DNA of 64,000 nt from an uncultured Treponema sp. (GCA_946535985.1 CAMNDY010000003.1:21771-85770), one strand, 5' to 3'; shown: positions 1-7,888, counted from the stretch's first letter. Program-made: numbers and translations. Notes: generated by a model not told the origin, from the sequence alone.

Positions 1-1
1 G

Positions 2-430
2 TGTGAAATTTCAGAGAATATCTTAAATGATTCTCCGATTATTTCTTTAAAATTCGATGCCCTTGTTATTTTGAATTCTCATAAATGGACAAGAGCATCA
101 AACAGTGTACTTACATTCTTTGCTTCTGCCCAAAATGATTTCCAGAATGAGCTCATTACAGAAGAACAGTTTGTAAGTCTCATTGAATCTCTTGTAAATA
201 TTTCTCCTTTGGATGCTGTTAACCCGCTTATAAAATACTTAGGCGAATTGAACCAGCAGCTTGAGTACAACAATAGTGTTGCTCAGAATGTTGTGCTTGC
301 TGTTATCAATTCTTTAGGTGCTATTGGCGATAAACAGGCATTTGATTCACTTCTTTCGGTAACGTATCTTAATTACCCAGAACCGGTTTTGTCTGCAGCC
401 CGCCAGGCCCTTGCAGGCTTAAGATGGTAA
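2..430 (+). CDS. HEAT-repeat-like protein, C-terminal part (cut by window start)
   Basis: The reading frame is open from base 2 to the TAA at 428-430, so this is the 3' part of a gene that begins before the window; about 142 residues are visible. The first in-window start codon (TTG at 71) has no reason to be the true start. The visible part is all helical, and the end (ALGAIGDKQAFDSLL and SAARQALAGL) has the spacing of paired helices in HEAT/armadillo repeats, which usually serve protein-protein contacts. No catalytic motif is visible. The stop overlaps the ATG of the ComEC-family gene at 424, so the two are probably translated together. The repeat assignment is inference from pattern; the specific function is unknown. 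Confidence 0.6.
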   Translation, partial: CEISENILNDSPIISLKFDALVILNSHKWTRASNSVLTFFASAQNDFQNELITEEQFVSLIESLVNISPLDAVNPLIKYLGELNQQLEYNNSVAQNVVLAVINSLGAIGDKQAFDSLLSVTYLNYPEPVLSAARQALAGLRW

Positions 431-1656
431 AGAGGTATTCGAATAATTCAGTTTTTTTAGCAGCTTTAATCTGTATTTTATTTTTTTATTCTGGTCTCAT
501 AAAATTGCAAGACAGGAATAAATATTTTTCATTAATTCCCAGTGGTCAGGTGAACTATTTACACGGACAGATGATTTCTTCACCGGCTAAAACTTCGAAT
601 GGTAAGTATTATTCTGCAAAGCTTAAGGTCTGGAACTGTGGAAATGATAAGATAAAGTCCTCTGCAAGCGGAAATGTAAAAGTTTATATTCCATGTGAGA
701 TTGCGGAGGTTTATTTTCCGGGTAAACTATATTCTGCAGCTAGGGGAGCTTTTTTTGAGGCAGGGGGCTTATATTCATTAAAAGGTCATTTTTCTGGGGA
801 TGGACAAAGCTTTTATGTAGAGTCCAGTTTAAGTTCAAGCTTTCCCAAAACTTTTTACGGACGGCTTGATTACTTTCGGGCCTTATGCCGCCTGCAATTT
901 AAAAGGCTCATGTATTCCTGGGGTAATGCCGGAGGACTCTTGTTAGCCTTGCTTTGTGGTGCAAAAGAGTATACATCTTCAGATATTTCCTCAGGTTTTA
1001 AGAAGGCAGGATTGTCTCATATTCTTGCACTTTCAGGTATGCATCTTTCTATGTTCTCTGGTATTGCACTTTTTGCAGGTAAGAAAATCGGAAGAAAGAG
1101 GCTTTCTTTTATTATAAGGATTTTCGCATTGATTTTGTTTGTATGGTTTGCAGGATTTTCTCCATCCTTGCTTCGTGCCTTTATATGCAGTCTTCTTACA
1201 ATTATTGCGGCTCTTGCAAATGTAAAAAAGCCTGATATGCTTTTGATTTTAGCATTCAGTTTTTTGTGTCAGACAATCATTTCGCCCGCTGATATTTATA
1301 ATGTTGGATTTATACTTTCCTATACAGCATTGGCAGGGATTTTGCTTACAAACAAATTTTTCCGCAGTATTTATAATCGCTTTTTACCAGGATATTTTTC
1401 GGCTTCACTTGGATCTTCTACCGGAGCACAAATTTTTACAGCGCCGATATCTTTAAAAATGTTTGGAAGCTTCGCACCCATAGGAATTATTGCAACCTCT
1501 GTAGTTTCTCCAATTGTAACAATTTTTATTTATTCAGGACTTTTATTTATTATTATAAGTCTAATTATTCCGCCGCTTGCAATACCTAGTGGAATTTTTA
1601 TAAATTTAGAGTATACTATAATCAAGTTTTTAATTTCATTTTTTTCAAGCTTTTGA
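424..1656 (+). CDS. comEC: ComEC/Rec2-family inner-membrane DNA channel, short form
   Basis: ComEC forms the inner-membrane channel through which single-stranded DNA enters during transformation. At 410 residues this has an N-terminal membrane segment, a soluble OB-like region (about 35-140) and the polytopic competence domain, recognised by GLSHILALSGMHLSMFSG near residues 196-213 and repeated hydrophobic helices to the C terminus. Full ComEC proteins often exceed 650 residues because they end in a metallo-beta-lactamase domain; that domain is missing here and the frame simply stops. Such short forms exist, so this need not be a broken gene. The start overlaps the upstream stop by 7 bp. Actual DNA uptake by the organism is not shown. 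Confidence 0.85.
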   Translation: MVKRYSNNSVFLAALICILFFYSGLIKLQDRNKYFSLIPSGQVNYLHGQMISSPAKTSNGKYYSAKLKVWNCGNDKIKSSASGNVKVYIPCEIAEVYFPGKLYSAARGAFFEAGGLYSLKGHFSGDGQSFYVESSLSSSFPKTFYGRLDYFRALCRLQFKRLMYSWGNAGGLLLALLCGAKEYTSSDISSGFKKAGLSHILALSGMHLSMFSGIALFAGKKIGRKRLSFIIRIFALILFVWFAGFSPSLLRAFICSLLTIIAALANVKKPDMLLILAFSFLCQTIISPADIYNVGFILSYTALAGILLTNKFFRSIYNRFLPGYFSASLGSSTGAQIFTAPISLKMFGSFAPIGIIATSVVSPIVTIFIYSGLLFIIISLIIPPLAIPSGIFINLEYTIIKFLISFFSSF

Positions 1657-1681
1657 TTATAAAAATGCTCAGGAGAAATAA

Positions 1682-2551
1682 TTGACACATCCCGATTACA
1701 ATTCAGCTGCAGAATTAAAAGGAGTTCTCGAAGCAAACGGATTTTCAATGCAAAAAAAGTTTGGTCAGAATTTTTTAATAAATCAGCAGGCCAGAAATAA
1801 ACTGATTGATGCGTTAGACGTTAGTGAAGGCACAAAGGTTTGGGAAGTAGGGCCGGGCCTTGGAGCAATGACAAGCGGACTTCTGGAAAAAGGTGCCGAT
1901 CTTACTGTATTTGAAATTGACCGGGGTTTTATTTCTCTTATTTCGCAATACTTTGAATCATACAGCCAGAAAGGTTCTTTTAGAATTGTAGAAGGTGATG
2001 TTCTTAAAAACTGGTATGGCCAGACTAAAGACGGAAGCCAGCTTCCTCAGCGTTTTTTTGGAAATCTTCCTTACAATATTGCAGCTTCTATTGTTGCAGA
2101 TACAATTGAAGCCGGAATCCGCTTTGAAAAATGTGTTTTTACAGTACAAAAAGAAGTTGCTGTACGTATGGCCGCAAAAGCAGGGGATGCTGATTATTCA
2201 TCGCTTTCTGTTTTATGTAACTGGGCTTATGATGTAAAAAATCTTATTGATTTATCAGGTTCAAACTTCTGGCCAAAACCAAATGTAGATTCAAGAGCGG
2301 TTATTTTTACAAAAAAAGAAGATTTTCCCCGCTGCCAGAATCCTAAGTTATTTATAAAAATGCAGAGGGCACTCTTCAGTTCAAGACGAAAAACTGTCAG
2401 AAACAATCTTCAGGGATTTTTAAATAATAACGAAAAAACTATGCTATGCCTTGAAAAAGCAGGAATTGACCCGATGCGCAGGGCAGAGGTTTTGACAATT
2501 GAAGAGATGCTTAAACTTTCTGATGTAATAAATGCAGAGGCAAACAAATGA
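1682..2551 (+). CDS. rsmA: 16S rRNA (adenine-1518/1519-N6)-dimethyltransferase RsmA (KsgA)
   Basis: RsmA dimethylates two adjacent adenosines in the 3' hairpin of 16S rRNA late in 30S assembly, using S-adenosylmethionine. The 289-residue product has the family's usual length. KKFGQNFLIN opens the domain, VWEVGPGLGAMTSGL is the SAM-binding glycine loop, and NLPY at residues 128-131 is the catalytic motif IV; the C-terminal helical part (SSRRKTVRNNL) binds rRNA. I accept the TTG at 1682 because AGGAG lies at 1671-1675 with six bases of spacing and no better ATG precedes the conserved region. The 3' end overlaps the next gene by four bases (ATGA). Confidence 0.95.
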   Translation: MTHPDYNSAAELKGVLEANGFSMQKKFGQNFLINQQARNKLIDALDVSEGTKVWEVGPGLGAMTSGLLEKGADLTVFEIDRGFISLISQYFESYSQKGSFRIVEGDVLKNWYGQTKDGSQLPQRFFGNLPYNIAASIVADTIEAGIRFEKCVFTVQKEVAVRMAAKAGDADYSSLSVLCNWAYDVKNLIDLSGSNFWPKPNVDSRAVIFTKKEDFPRCQNPKLFIKMQRALFSSRRKTVRNNLQGFLNNNEKTMLCLEKAGIDPMRRAEVLTIEEMLKLSDVINAEANK

Positions 2552-3252
2552 GTAATATTAAAGAAAACCTGGATATAATAAATCAAAAAATTCTTGACGC
2601 AGAAAAAAAATCAGGCCGAAAGCAGGGGTCTGTAAAACTAATGGCTGTAAGTAAGTTTCATCCCCTCGAGGCAGTAATAGAAGCTATAAATGCAGGGCAG
2701 ACTTTATTTGGAGAAAACCGTGTTCAGGAAGCATATTCAAAGTTTAAGCCAGTTTTTGAAGAGTATTCCCAAATAGAACTACACATGATTGGCCAGCTTC
2801 AAACAAATAAAGTAAAGCATGCGGTTGAAATTTCTTCTTGTATTGAATCTGTAGACAGAATTGACCTTATAAAAGAGATAGAAAAACAATGTTCCAAGCT
2901 CAATAAATCAATAAAAATCCTTTTTGAGTATCATACAGGAGAAGAATCTAAATCAGGCTTTACAAATGATGATGAATTATATAAGGCTCTTGATATGTTT
3001 AAGAATAAGAATTTTCCTCATGTAATTCCTTATGGCTTTATGACAATGGCTCCCTTTACCAATGACAAAGAACTTGTAAGAAAATCCTTTATAACCTTAA
3101 GGCTTCTTGCAGAAAAAATCAAAAATCAATATCCTATGTTTGAAATGCCGGAACTTTCTATGGGAATGTCCGGAGATTTTGAAATTGCAATTGAAGAAGG
3201 TTCTACACTTGTTCGTGTTGGAACTGCAATTTTTGGAGAACGCGTTTACTGA
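2548..3252 (+). CDS. yggS: YggS/PLPBP-family pyridoxal-phosphate homeostasis protein
   Basis: This 234-residue protein is a single-domain PLP-binding TIM barrel of the YggS/PROSC family, which buffers cytosolic pyridoxal 5'-phosphate and affects amino-acid metabolism but has no known catalytic activity. LMAVSKFHP carries the PLP-linking lysine at K36, the position known in E. coli YggS; GENRVQEA, HMIGQLQTNK and the C-terminal phosphate-binding stretch (SMGMSGDFEIAI, then VRVGTAIFG) are all intact. Translation starts at an ATG overlapping the rsmA stop. In many bacteria the gene sits in division or housekeeping clusters; here it is in a run of rRNA modification genes with no obvious functional link. 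Confidence 0.93.
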   Translation: MSNIKENLDIINQKILDAEKKSGRKQGSVKLMAVSKFHPLEAVIEAINAGQTLFGENRVQEAYSKFKPVFEEYSQIELHMIGQLQTNKVKHAVEISSCIESVDRIDLIKEIEKQCSKLNKSIKILFEYHTGEESKSGFTNDDELYKALDMFKNKNFPHVIPYGFMTMAPFTNDKELVRKSFITLRLLAEKIKNQYPMFEMPELSMGMSGDFEIAIEEGSTLVRVGTAIFGERVY

Positions 3253-3254
3253 TA

Positions 3255-3740
3255 ATGAAAAATAAAAGGATTTTTGCAGCATTTATCATTTTTCTCTTTT
3301 TTGCAGTAGAAAATTGCTTTTGCCAGACTAATACAAGTCCAGAACCTTATTCCGATGATGAGTTCCCTCAATTTATGCTGGATCTCAGACGTTTTGAAAT
3401 AATAACCCTGGGGTCCATGCCTTTTATTACACTTAATTCTTCTATTGTTTATAACGGCTATAAGTTTGCTACCGGAAAAAGCGACACATTTAATCCTTTG
3501 GCAACTGCAGATTATTCTCAGGATGAAATGGAGAATATCATAATCACTTCTCTTTGTATTAGTGCAGGTATTGGACTTACCGATTATATTGTAAACCTTG
3601 TAAAAAGAAGCAGAATAAATCGAAGACTCAGGCAGCAGGATTCAAATATCAGTATTGAAGAAAATCCAGATGCAGTAAGAATTCCTCTTCCTTCAAAAGA
3701 TAGTTCCGATATTACTGAAAGTCAAAGTGAGGCAGAATAA
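3255..3740 (+). CDS. Small secreted or membrane protein of unknown function
   Basis: I do not recognise this 161-residue protein. It begins with a clear signal peptide or N-anchor (basic KNKR, then a hydrophobic run to about residue 20, then CFCQ). A middle hydrophobic stretch (about residues 48-66) and another (about 97-115, ITSLCISAGIGLTDYIVNLV) may be membrane segments. The C terminus is charged and low in complexity (Ser, Glu, Asp). The gene lies three bases after yggS and its stop overlaps the next start (TAATG at 3738-3742), so it is in the same operon. Its chemistry is unknown; periplasmic or inner-membrane location is inferred from the leader. Confidence 0.7.
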   Translation: MKNKRIFAAFIIFLFFAVENCFCQTNTSPEPYSDDEFPQFMLDLRRFEIITLGSMPFITLNSSIVYNGYKFATGKSDTFNPLATADYSQDEMENIIITSLCISAGIGLTDYIVNLVKRSRINRRLRQQDSNISIEENPDAVRIPLPSKDSSDITESQSEAE

Positions 3741-4705
3741 TGCCTTATTTTTCTACAAAAGTCCCGGATGATTATAATAAAGCAGAACGTCTCGATAAAT
3801 TTATTGCCTCCCTGCCAAACGGAATGAACCGTTCTAAATTAAAAAGTGGTGTTACCGAGATTCTTATTAACGGCAAAAAATCAAAGCTTTCTTCAAAAGT
3901 AAATGCAAATGACCTTATAGATATTGAATGGGAAGATAATATCCCCGAAAATATTGAACCCGAGAATATTCCTCTTGATATTATTTATGAGGACGAAAAT
4001 GTTACTGTTATAAATAAAGAACAGGGCATGGTAACTCATCCAGCCTGCGGTAACTGGAACGGTACTCTTGTAAATGCTTTGCTTTATCATTGGGGGCGGG
4101 AAGCTGTAAAACAAATAAAAGAGGGAAGCCAGCAAAAAATTTTAGAGTTCCGCCGTCCCGGGATTGTTCACCGTCTTGATAAAGAAACTTCTGGTATTAT
4201 TATTACTGCAAAAAATAGAGAAACAGAGGAGTTTCTTTCTGAACAGTTTAGAAAAAAGACTCTTCGCAAAGAATATATTTTAATTGTAAAAGGTCGTCCA
4301 CCACAGGTTGCAGGAGATATCCGCACTTACATTATAAGAGATCCTAAAGACCGTAAGCGTTTTAAGGCTGTAGATGATACGAGTCAGGGTAAATATGCAA
4401 GGACAATTTATCACTGTATTGCAAGTTATGGAAATTATACTCTTGTGCGGGTTCGCCTTAAGACAGGACGTACACATCAGATTCGTGTTCATATGAAATA
4501 TCTGGGATGTCCTATTGTAGGAGATCCTGTATATAATAAGGTAGATCCAATTTTTCCGAATGCCACACTTATGCTACATTCAAAGCTTTTGGAAATTATG
4601 ATCCCCGGAGAAGATAAAGCCCGTACCTTTATTGCAAAAACTCCCCAGCGCTTTATTGATTTACAAAAAAAACTCAGATCCATGTATAATAAAAAAGAGT
4701 TTTAA
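3740..4705 (+). CDS. RluD-type RNA pseudouridine synthase with S4 domain
   Basis: This RluA-family enzyme isomerises uridine to pseudouridine in structured RNA. The 321-residue protein has an N-terminal S4 RNA-binding region (about 15-80: RLDKFIASLP and LINGKKSKLSSKV) and the catalytic domain from about residue 85. The motif HRLDKETSG contains the catalytic aspartate D147, followed by the family's LKTGRTHQIRVHM block. Architecture matches RluD, which modifies helix 69 of 23S rRNA, but RluC-like or other specificity cannot be excluded without phylogeny. It overlaps the upstream gene by one base and is followed two bases later by a second paralogue. Confidence 0.9.
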   Translation: MPYFSTKVPDDYNKAERLDKFIASLPNGMNRSKLKSGVTEILINGKKSKLSSKVNANDLIDIEWEDNIPENIEPENIPLDIIYEDENVTVINKEQGMVTHPACGNWNGTLVNALLYHWGREAVKQIKEGSQQKILEFRRPGIVHRLDKETSGIIITAKNRETEEFLSEQFRKKTLRKEYILIVKGRPPQVAGDIRTYIIRDPKDRKRFKAVDDTSQGKYARTIYHCIASYGNYTLVRVRLKTGRTHQIRVHMKYLGCPIVGDPVYNKVDPIFPNATLMLHSKLLEIMIPGEDKARTFIAKTPQRFIDLQKKLRSMYNKKEF

Positions 4706-4707
4706 AT

Positions 4708-5478
4708 ATGGCAGAAGAGATTACAGTTATACATGAAGCAAGTCCTCAAAAACCATATTTGATTATTGATAAAGCTGCAGGCCTTCCTTCGGCTCCATTA
4801 AATGAAAACGATACAAATAATGCCTTTTACCAGGCCGCAAAACTTTATCCCCTGCTTCTGAAGGTTCAGGGAAAAAAGGCGGTTGAACACGGTTTATTAC
4901 ATCGCCTTGATACTGCCACCAGTGGACTTATGATAATTGCTGCCACACAAGAATGCTATGATTTTTTGCAGGAAGAACAAAAGCAGAGGAGAATTATAAA
5001 AACCTATACAGCAGAGTGTAATTTGCAAGCTGCATTCCCAGATCAAAATATCGCGGTCCCAGAGCAAAAGATCGCGGTCCCTGAGCTCGTCGAAGGGGAC
5101 TCTTTTATCATCCAATCCTATTTCCGTGCATACGGCCCTGGAAGAAAAGAAGTTCGCCCTGTAACATCTTCTTCAAATAAAGCCGCACTTCAAAAAGTTG
5201 AAAAACAGGTTTTATATACAACAGAAGTTTTAATTAAAGAAATTAATCATGAAAGAAATACAGCTTTAGTTGAATGTACAATTACAAAGGGCTACAGACA
5301 TCAAATCCGCTGTCATCTGGCCTGGTACGGGCTGCCTATAATAAATGATATTGTTTACAATCCACTGGCTAAAAATAAAAAAGACACAGAAGAAATGCAT
5401 TTCTGTGCTACTAAAATTCAATTTGAATACCCGGAAGGAGACTTGAACTCCTATGTCCGTAAGAACACTTGGACCTGA
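4708..5478 (+). CDS. RluA-family pseudouridine synthase with in-frame repeat insertion
   Basis: A shorter (256-residue) RluA-family enzyme without an S4 domain. HRLDTATSGLMI carries the catalytic aspartate D68 and TKGYRHQIRCHL is the second conserved block, so it is probably active on tRNA or rRNA. Two oddities are visible. Residues about 112-130 are encoded by a duplicated palindromic repeat (IAVPEQKIAVPELVEG) unlike anything in the family. The last 17 or so residues (after IQFEY) come from the antisense strand of tRNA-Leu, with the stop inside that tRNA gene, suggesting the ancestral stop was lost. The core fold appears complete, so I do not call it a pseudogene. Confidence 0.85.
   Translation: MAEEITVIHEASPQKPYLIIDKAAGLPSAPLNENDTNNAFYQAAKLYPLLLKVQGKKAVEHGLLHRLDTATSGLMIIAATQECYDFLQEEQKQRRIIKTYTAECNLQAAFPDQNIAVPEQKIAVPELVEGDSFIIQSYFRAYGPGRKEVRPVTSSSNKAALQKVEKQVLYTTEVLIKEINHERNTALVECTITKGYRHQIRCHLAWYGLPIINDIVYNPLAKNKKDTEEMHFCATKIQFEYPEGDLNSYVRKNTWT
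5039..5101 (+). repeat. Palindromic repeat inside a coding sequence
   Basis: Two nearly identical half-units, each starting ATCGCGGTCCC, lie in tandem. The second continues as CTGAGCTCGTCGAAGG and closes with GGGGAC, so GTCCC and GGGAC arms can pair. It is read in frame as VPELVEG. A related unit lies at 6534-6557 in a different gene. The widely seen CCTTCGACAAGCTCAGG-type repeat of many bacterial genomes has the same core. Confidence 0.7.
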
Positions 5479-5511
5479 ACCAAGCGCGTCTACCAATTCC
5501 GCCACCCGGGC
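5428..5511 (-). tRNA. tRNA-Leu (anticodon CAG)
   Basis: Read on the minus strand, an 84-nt class II tRNA folds with acceptor GCCCGGG against TCCGGGT (G-T pairs at both ends), a D arm with GGTAG, anticodon stem CTTGG/CCAAG with loop TTCAGGT (anticodon CAG), a long variable arm and a T arm AGGAG-TTCAAGT-CTCCT. Discriminator base is A; CCA is not encoded, so the CCA-adding enzyme is needed. The plus-strand pseudouridine synthase gene ends inside this gene, a 51-bp antisense overlap. Confidence 0.96.
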
Positions 5512-5525
5512 AATTAAGTTAAATA

Positions 5526-5554
5526 AGTATATCAAAAATATGAGTTTAAGTCAA
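5526..5554 (-). promoter_or_regulatory. Sigma-70 promoter of tRNA-Leu
   Basis: On the minus strand TTGACT and TATACT are separated by exactly 17 bases, and the predicted transcription start falls about eight bases before the tRNA 5' end. Confidence 0.6.
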
Positions 5555-5593
5555 ACAGAGTGTATTTTATAGGCTTTCCTATAGAAACAATAG

Positions 5594-5724
5594 CTTCCAG
5601 CCGAATTCCGTCTTGAAAAACCGGTGGCTAGCCACCTAAACGCTGAATTGCCTTGGAACTATATACGTTGCCGCCTGGGCGGCAGCAATTCAGAGTTTTT
5701 TTTCAATCCGTAATTCGGCTTCCC
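5594..5724. repeat. Nested palindromic element in intergenic DNA
   Basis: The 270-bp gap between the tRNA-Leu promoter and the next gene contains stacked inverted repeats: outer arms GCCGAATTCCG (5600-5610) and CGTAATTCGGC (5709-5719), a perfect 14-bp palindrome GGTGGCTAGCCACC (5623-5636), an inner stem CTGAATTGC/GCAATTCAG (5643-5651 and 5685-5693) and a GC hairpin at 5670-5683. No ORF is credible here. It may be a non-autonomous mobile repeat that also ends transcription of the minus-strand operon; no transposase is present. Confidence 0.6.
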
Positions 5725-5784
5725 GCTATTTTTTTGATTGGATTTCTAAGTAAATTGACTTATATGATATTTTTGATTTATTTA

Positions 5785-6138
5785 TTATAAACAGCTGTAA
5801 AGCCCGATAACAAGTGCGATGAGGATGGCTATTACTAGGATGTAGAGCCAGATGGGGAGGCTGCCGTCGTAGGATTTGGTAGATGAGGAGGATCTTAGGC
5901 CTAGAAGGTTTCTGGTGCCGAAAGAGCTTTTTTTTCTGTTGGAAGGGGTAACGGCGTAACCGCAGGCGGGACAACCGTGGGTGAATTCTTCGGTTCGGCC
6001 GACTTTTCCGCATTTTGGACAGCGTACAGAGGCAAAAAATTTACCGCAGTACTGGCATACTTTATCATTCTGGTGAACTTCTTTACCGCAGAATTCGCAA
6101 AAAAATTTGGCTCTTTTTGACCTGTTAATTCTCTTCAT
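5785..6138 (-). CDS. Double zinc-ribbon protein with C-terminal membrane anchor
   Basis: The 117-residue product carries two zinc-ribbon modules near the N terminus: CEFCGKEVHQNDKVCQYCG (about residues 14-32) and CPKCG followed by CPACG (about 40-60), giving eight metal-binding cysteines. A basic, serine-rich linker leads to one transmembrane helix at the C terminus (PIWLYILVIAILIALVIGLY) with almost nothing after it, so this is a tail-anchored protein with cytosolic zinc ribbons. The start overlaps the end of the upstream gene by 14 bp. Similar small zinc-ribbon membrane proteins are common hypothetical proteins; ligand and partner are unknown. Confidence 0.75.
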   Translation of the reverse strand: MKRINRSKRAKFFCEFCGKEVHQNDKVCQYCGKFFASVRCPKCGKVGRTEEFTHGCPACGYAVTPSNRKKSSFGTRNLLGLRSSSSTKSYDGSLPIWLYILVIAILIALVIGLYSCL

Positions 6139-6889
6139 AAATATCTTTTATTTCCACAATAACAAAGGTATTAGAGGGAGCAAGGCTCATTATATTTTTT
6201 ATAATTACCCGGGCTGTTCTTACTTTTATGCTGTCAAAAAATGAAAAGCTTTCAATAAGCATTTCTTCTTTTACACTTGATAAGTCTGCTTCATCAAAGA
6301 AAGAACAGGAAAGCGTCTTGCCGTTATAATCAAAATATTTACCGCTGATGAACTTTTGTGTTGAAGGGTGTGTGAACATAAAGTGACCGGTATTTGTCAC
6401 GGCTGTTTCTTGTGATGAAGTTTGGGTATTTTCGACAAGAGGAACTTCTTCTTTCGGCCCTTCGACAGGCTGTCGTTCGCTTCGCGAACTTACCAAGTTT
6501 TCTTCGAAAACTTGCGGACCAATCTCATCTTGTGGTTCCTGAGCTTGTGGAAGGACCATCTTACCAAACTCATCAAACTCAGAAAAACAACCTGTCACGC
6601 CTAAAACTCTTGCTTTTTCTTGGTCTTCGTCAGAAACAGGGGTAGGCTCATAAAGATATATCTCTACATCATCACCACCAATTCCGCTTTTTACAAACTG
6701 AACAAGAGTTTTCCAATGACGTGGATATTCAGAAGAACTAACGACAATTAAATCGGGTCTTATTTCTTCAATATTGTCTAAAGCTTTTAAAAGCCACTTA
6801 TAAATAATGGTATCATAATTTGCATTTTTGAGAATTTCATCCAGAGTAGTGTAAACTTTTTCATCTTCAGAAATAATCAGAGCTTTCAT
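6125..6889 (-). CDS. Receiver-like N-terminal domain protein with repeat-derived linker, function unknown
   Basis: Residues 1-120 look like a response-regulator receiver fold (MKALIISEDEKVYTTL, then PDLIVVSS at the beta3 position, ending ARVLGVTGCFSEFDEF) but the usual phospho-acceptor context is lost, so it may be a pseudo-receiver. Residues about 121-165 form a low-complexity linker whose DNA is a string of hairpins. The C-terminal 90 residues (from about HFMFTHPSTQKF) form a separate beta-rich domain, possibly PilZ-like, but no RxxxR motif is seen and I do not assign it. It sits between a secreted protein gene and the zinc-ribbon gene in one operon. Confidence 0.65.
   Translation of the reverse strand: MKALIISEDEKVYTTLDEILKNANYDTIIYKWLLKALDNIEEIRPDLIVVSSSEYPRHWKTLVQFVKSGIGGDDVEIYLYEPTPVSDEDQEKARVLGVTGCFSEFDEFGKMVLPQAQEPQDEIGPQVFEENLVSSRSERQPVEGPKEEVPLVENTQTSSQETAVTNTGHFMFTHPSTQKFISGKYFDYNGKTLSCSFFDEADLSSVKEEMLIESFSFFDSIKVRTARVIIKNIMSLAPSNTFVIVEIKDIYEEN
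6463..6557. repeat. Chain of palindromes within a coding linker
   Basis: Consecutive hairpins with three-base loops: CGACA-GGC-TGTCG (6463-6475), GTTCGC-TTC-GCGAAC (6475-6489) and AAGTTTTC-TTC-GAAAACTT (6495-6513), then an imperfect GGTTCCTGAGCTTGTGGAAGGACC-type unit at 6534-6557. The last is related to the repeat at 5039-5101. All lie within the interdomain linker of the minus-strand gene and keep its frame. Confidence 0.7.
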
Positions 6890-6910
6890 ACAATAACCTT
6901 ATTTTATAAA

Positions 6911-7888
6911 TTACTCAGTTCCAAGATTTACAACATTGTAATCATAAATTGTCCAGATTCCTTCGCGCTGACGAACCTTGTAGGTATAACGTTTCTTTTC
7001 GCTGAAGTTAGGATATTTGAACCATTCAATTACAACAACAGAACCTTCAGTAGGAGAGTAGGTTGTTTTTTCAATCTGGAAGCGTTCCGGAACTGCAATA
7101 ATATCATTTTCAATTCTAGACTGCATCAAGTCTGCTTTATAAGATTCAATCATTCTTGCTCTTTCTTGAGCAGAAACAGAAATGTATTTTTTGCTTAAAG
7201 CAGAGTTTCGTTTTAAAAGAGATTCAACATCCATGTAAAGGAAGTACTGATCCCAAAGGGATTTTTGTCTTGCAATGATAGTCTGTTCAACAACTTTATC
7301 AGGACCAATTTCCTGAGGCTTTAAGATTTCATTTGAATTATCTTTTACAGGAACATAAGTTGAAGAAGCAGCAGAAGCAGAAGGTCTGATTTCCAAAGTC
7401 AGGCGGTTAGAAATAAGCTTGATATATTTTGATTTATAAAGTTCCGGATAAAAACTCATTTCAAGATAATAAACAGAAGGCTCATCAACTTTAATATAAT
7501 CCTTTACGTTTTCAATGAATGAATACTCTTCGCCACCTTCAAGTGCAATTTCGCGGAAGTATACAGTTCTGTTTGTAGTACGTTTTTCAATAACAGAATC
7601 TGTTGGTTCAAGGGCACTGTTCTTTACAGTATAAGCATAAAAGTCCAGGCTAAAGGCTCTGTCATCTGCAAGCTTAAAACGTAGGGTTTCTGTGCCATTA
7701 TTTTTAATTGTAATATGAACATCTATAGGGTTTTCATCGTTCATTCCAGGATAATAAATTGATCTGTTATAATACTTGATTGAAACAGATGCCTGTGAAT
7801 AATCAGGCTGTTTAGCTTCCTGGCCAAATAAAGACTGTCCAAAAAGACAAAGAATTGATATAATAACTGAAAGTTTACGGATTTTCAA
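6911..7888 (-). CDS. Secreted protein of unknown function
   Basis: I choose the TTG at 7886-7888 as start: it follows AGGAG (7895-7899) by six bases and immediately precedes a standard signal peptide (KIRKLSVIISILCLFGQSLFGQ). A longer frame to 7960 exists but lacks a ribosome site and would bury the signal peptide. The mature protein of about 300 residues has an N-terminal beta-sandwich-like region (IDVHITIKNNGTETLRFKL, reminiscent of BsuPI or Ig-type folds), a helical middle and a C-terminal stretch ending VRQREGIWTIYDYNVV, which resembles NTF2/SnoaL-type ends. No enzyme motif is apparent. It heads the minus-strand operon with the receiver-like and zinc-ribbon genes. Confidence 0.7.
   Translation of the reverse strand: MKIRKLSVIISILCLFGQSLFGQEAKQPDYSQASVSIKYYNRSIYYPGMNDENPIDVHITIKNNGTETLRFKLADDRAFSLDFYAYTVKNSALEPTDSVIEKRTTNRTVYFREIALEGGEEYSFIENVKDYIKVDEPSVYYLEMSFYPELYKSKYIKLISNRLTLEIRPSASAASSTYVPVKDNSNEILKPQEIGPDKVVEQTIIARQKSLWDQYFLYMDVESLLKRNSALSKKYISVSAQERARMIESYKADLMQSRIENDIIAVPERFQIEKTTYSPTEGSVVVIEWFKYPNFSEKKRYTYKVRQREGIWTIYDYNVVNLGTE

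Noticed and set aside
5266..5535. Minus-strand 89-codon frame with AELVDALGSG-type peptide
   Set aside because: This is tRNA-Leu read as protein, a common false gene.
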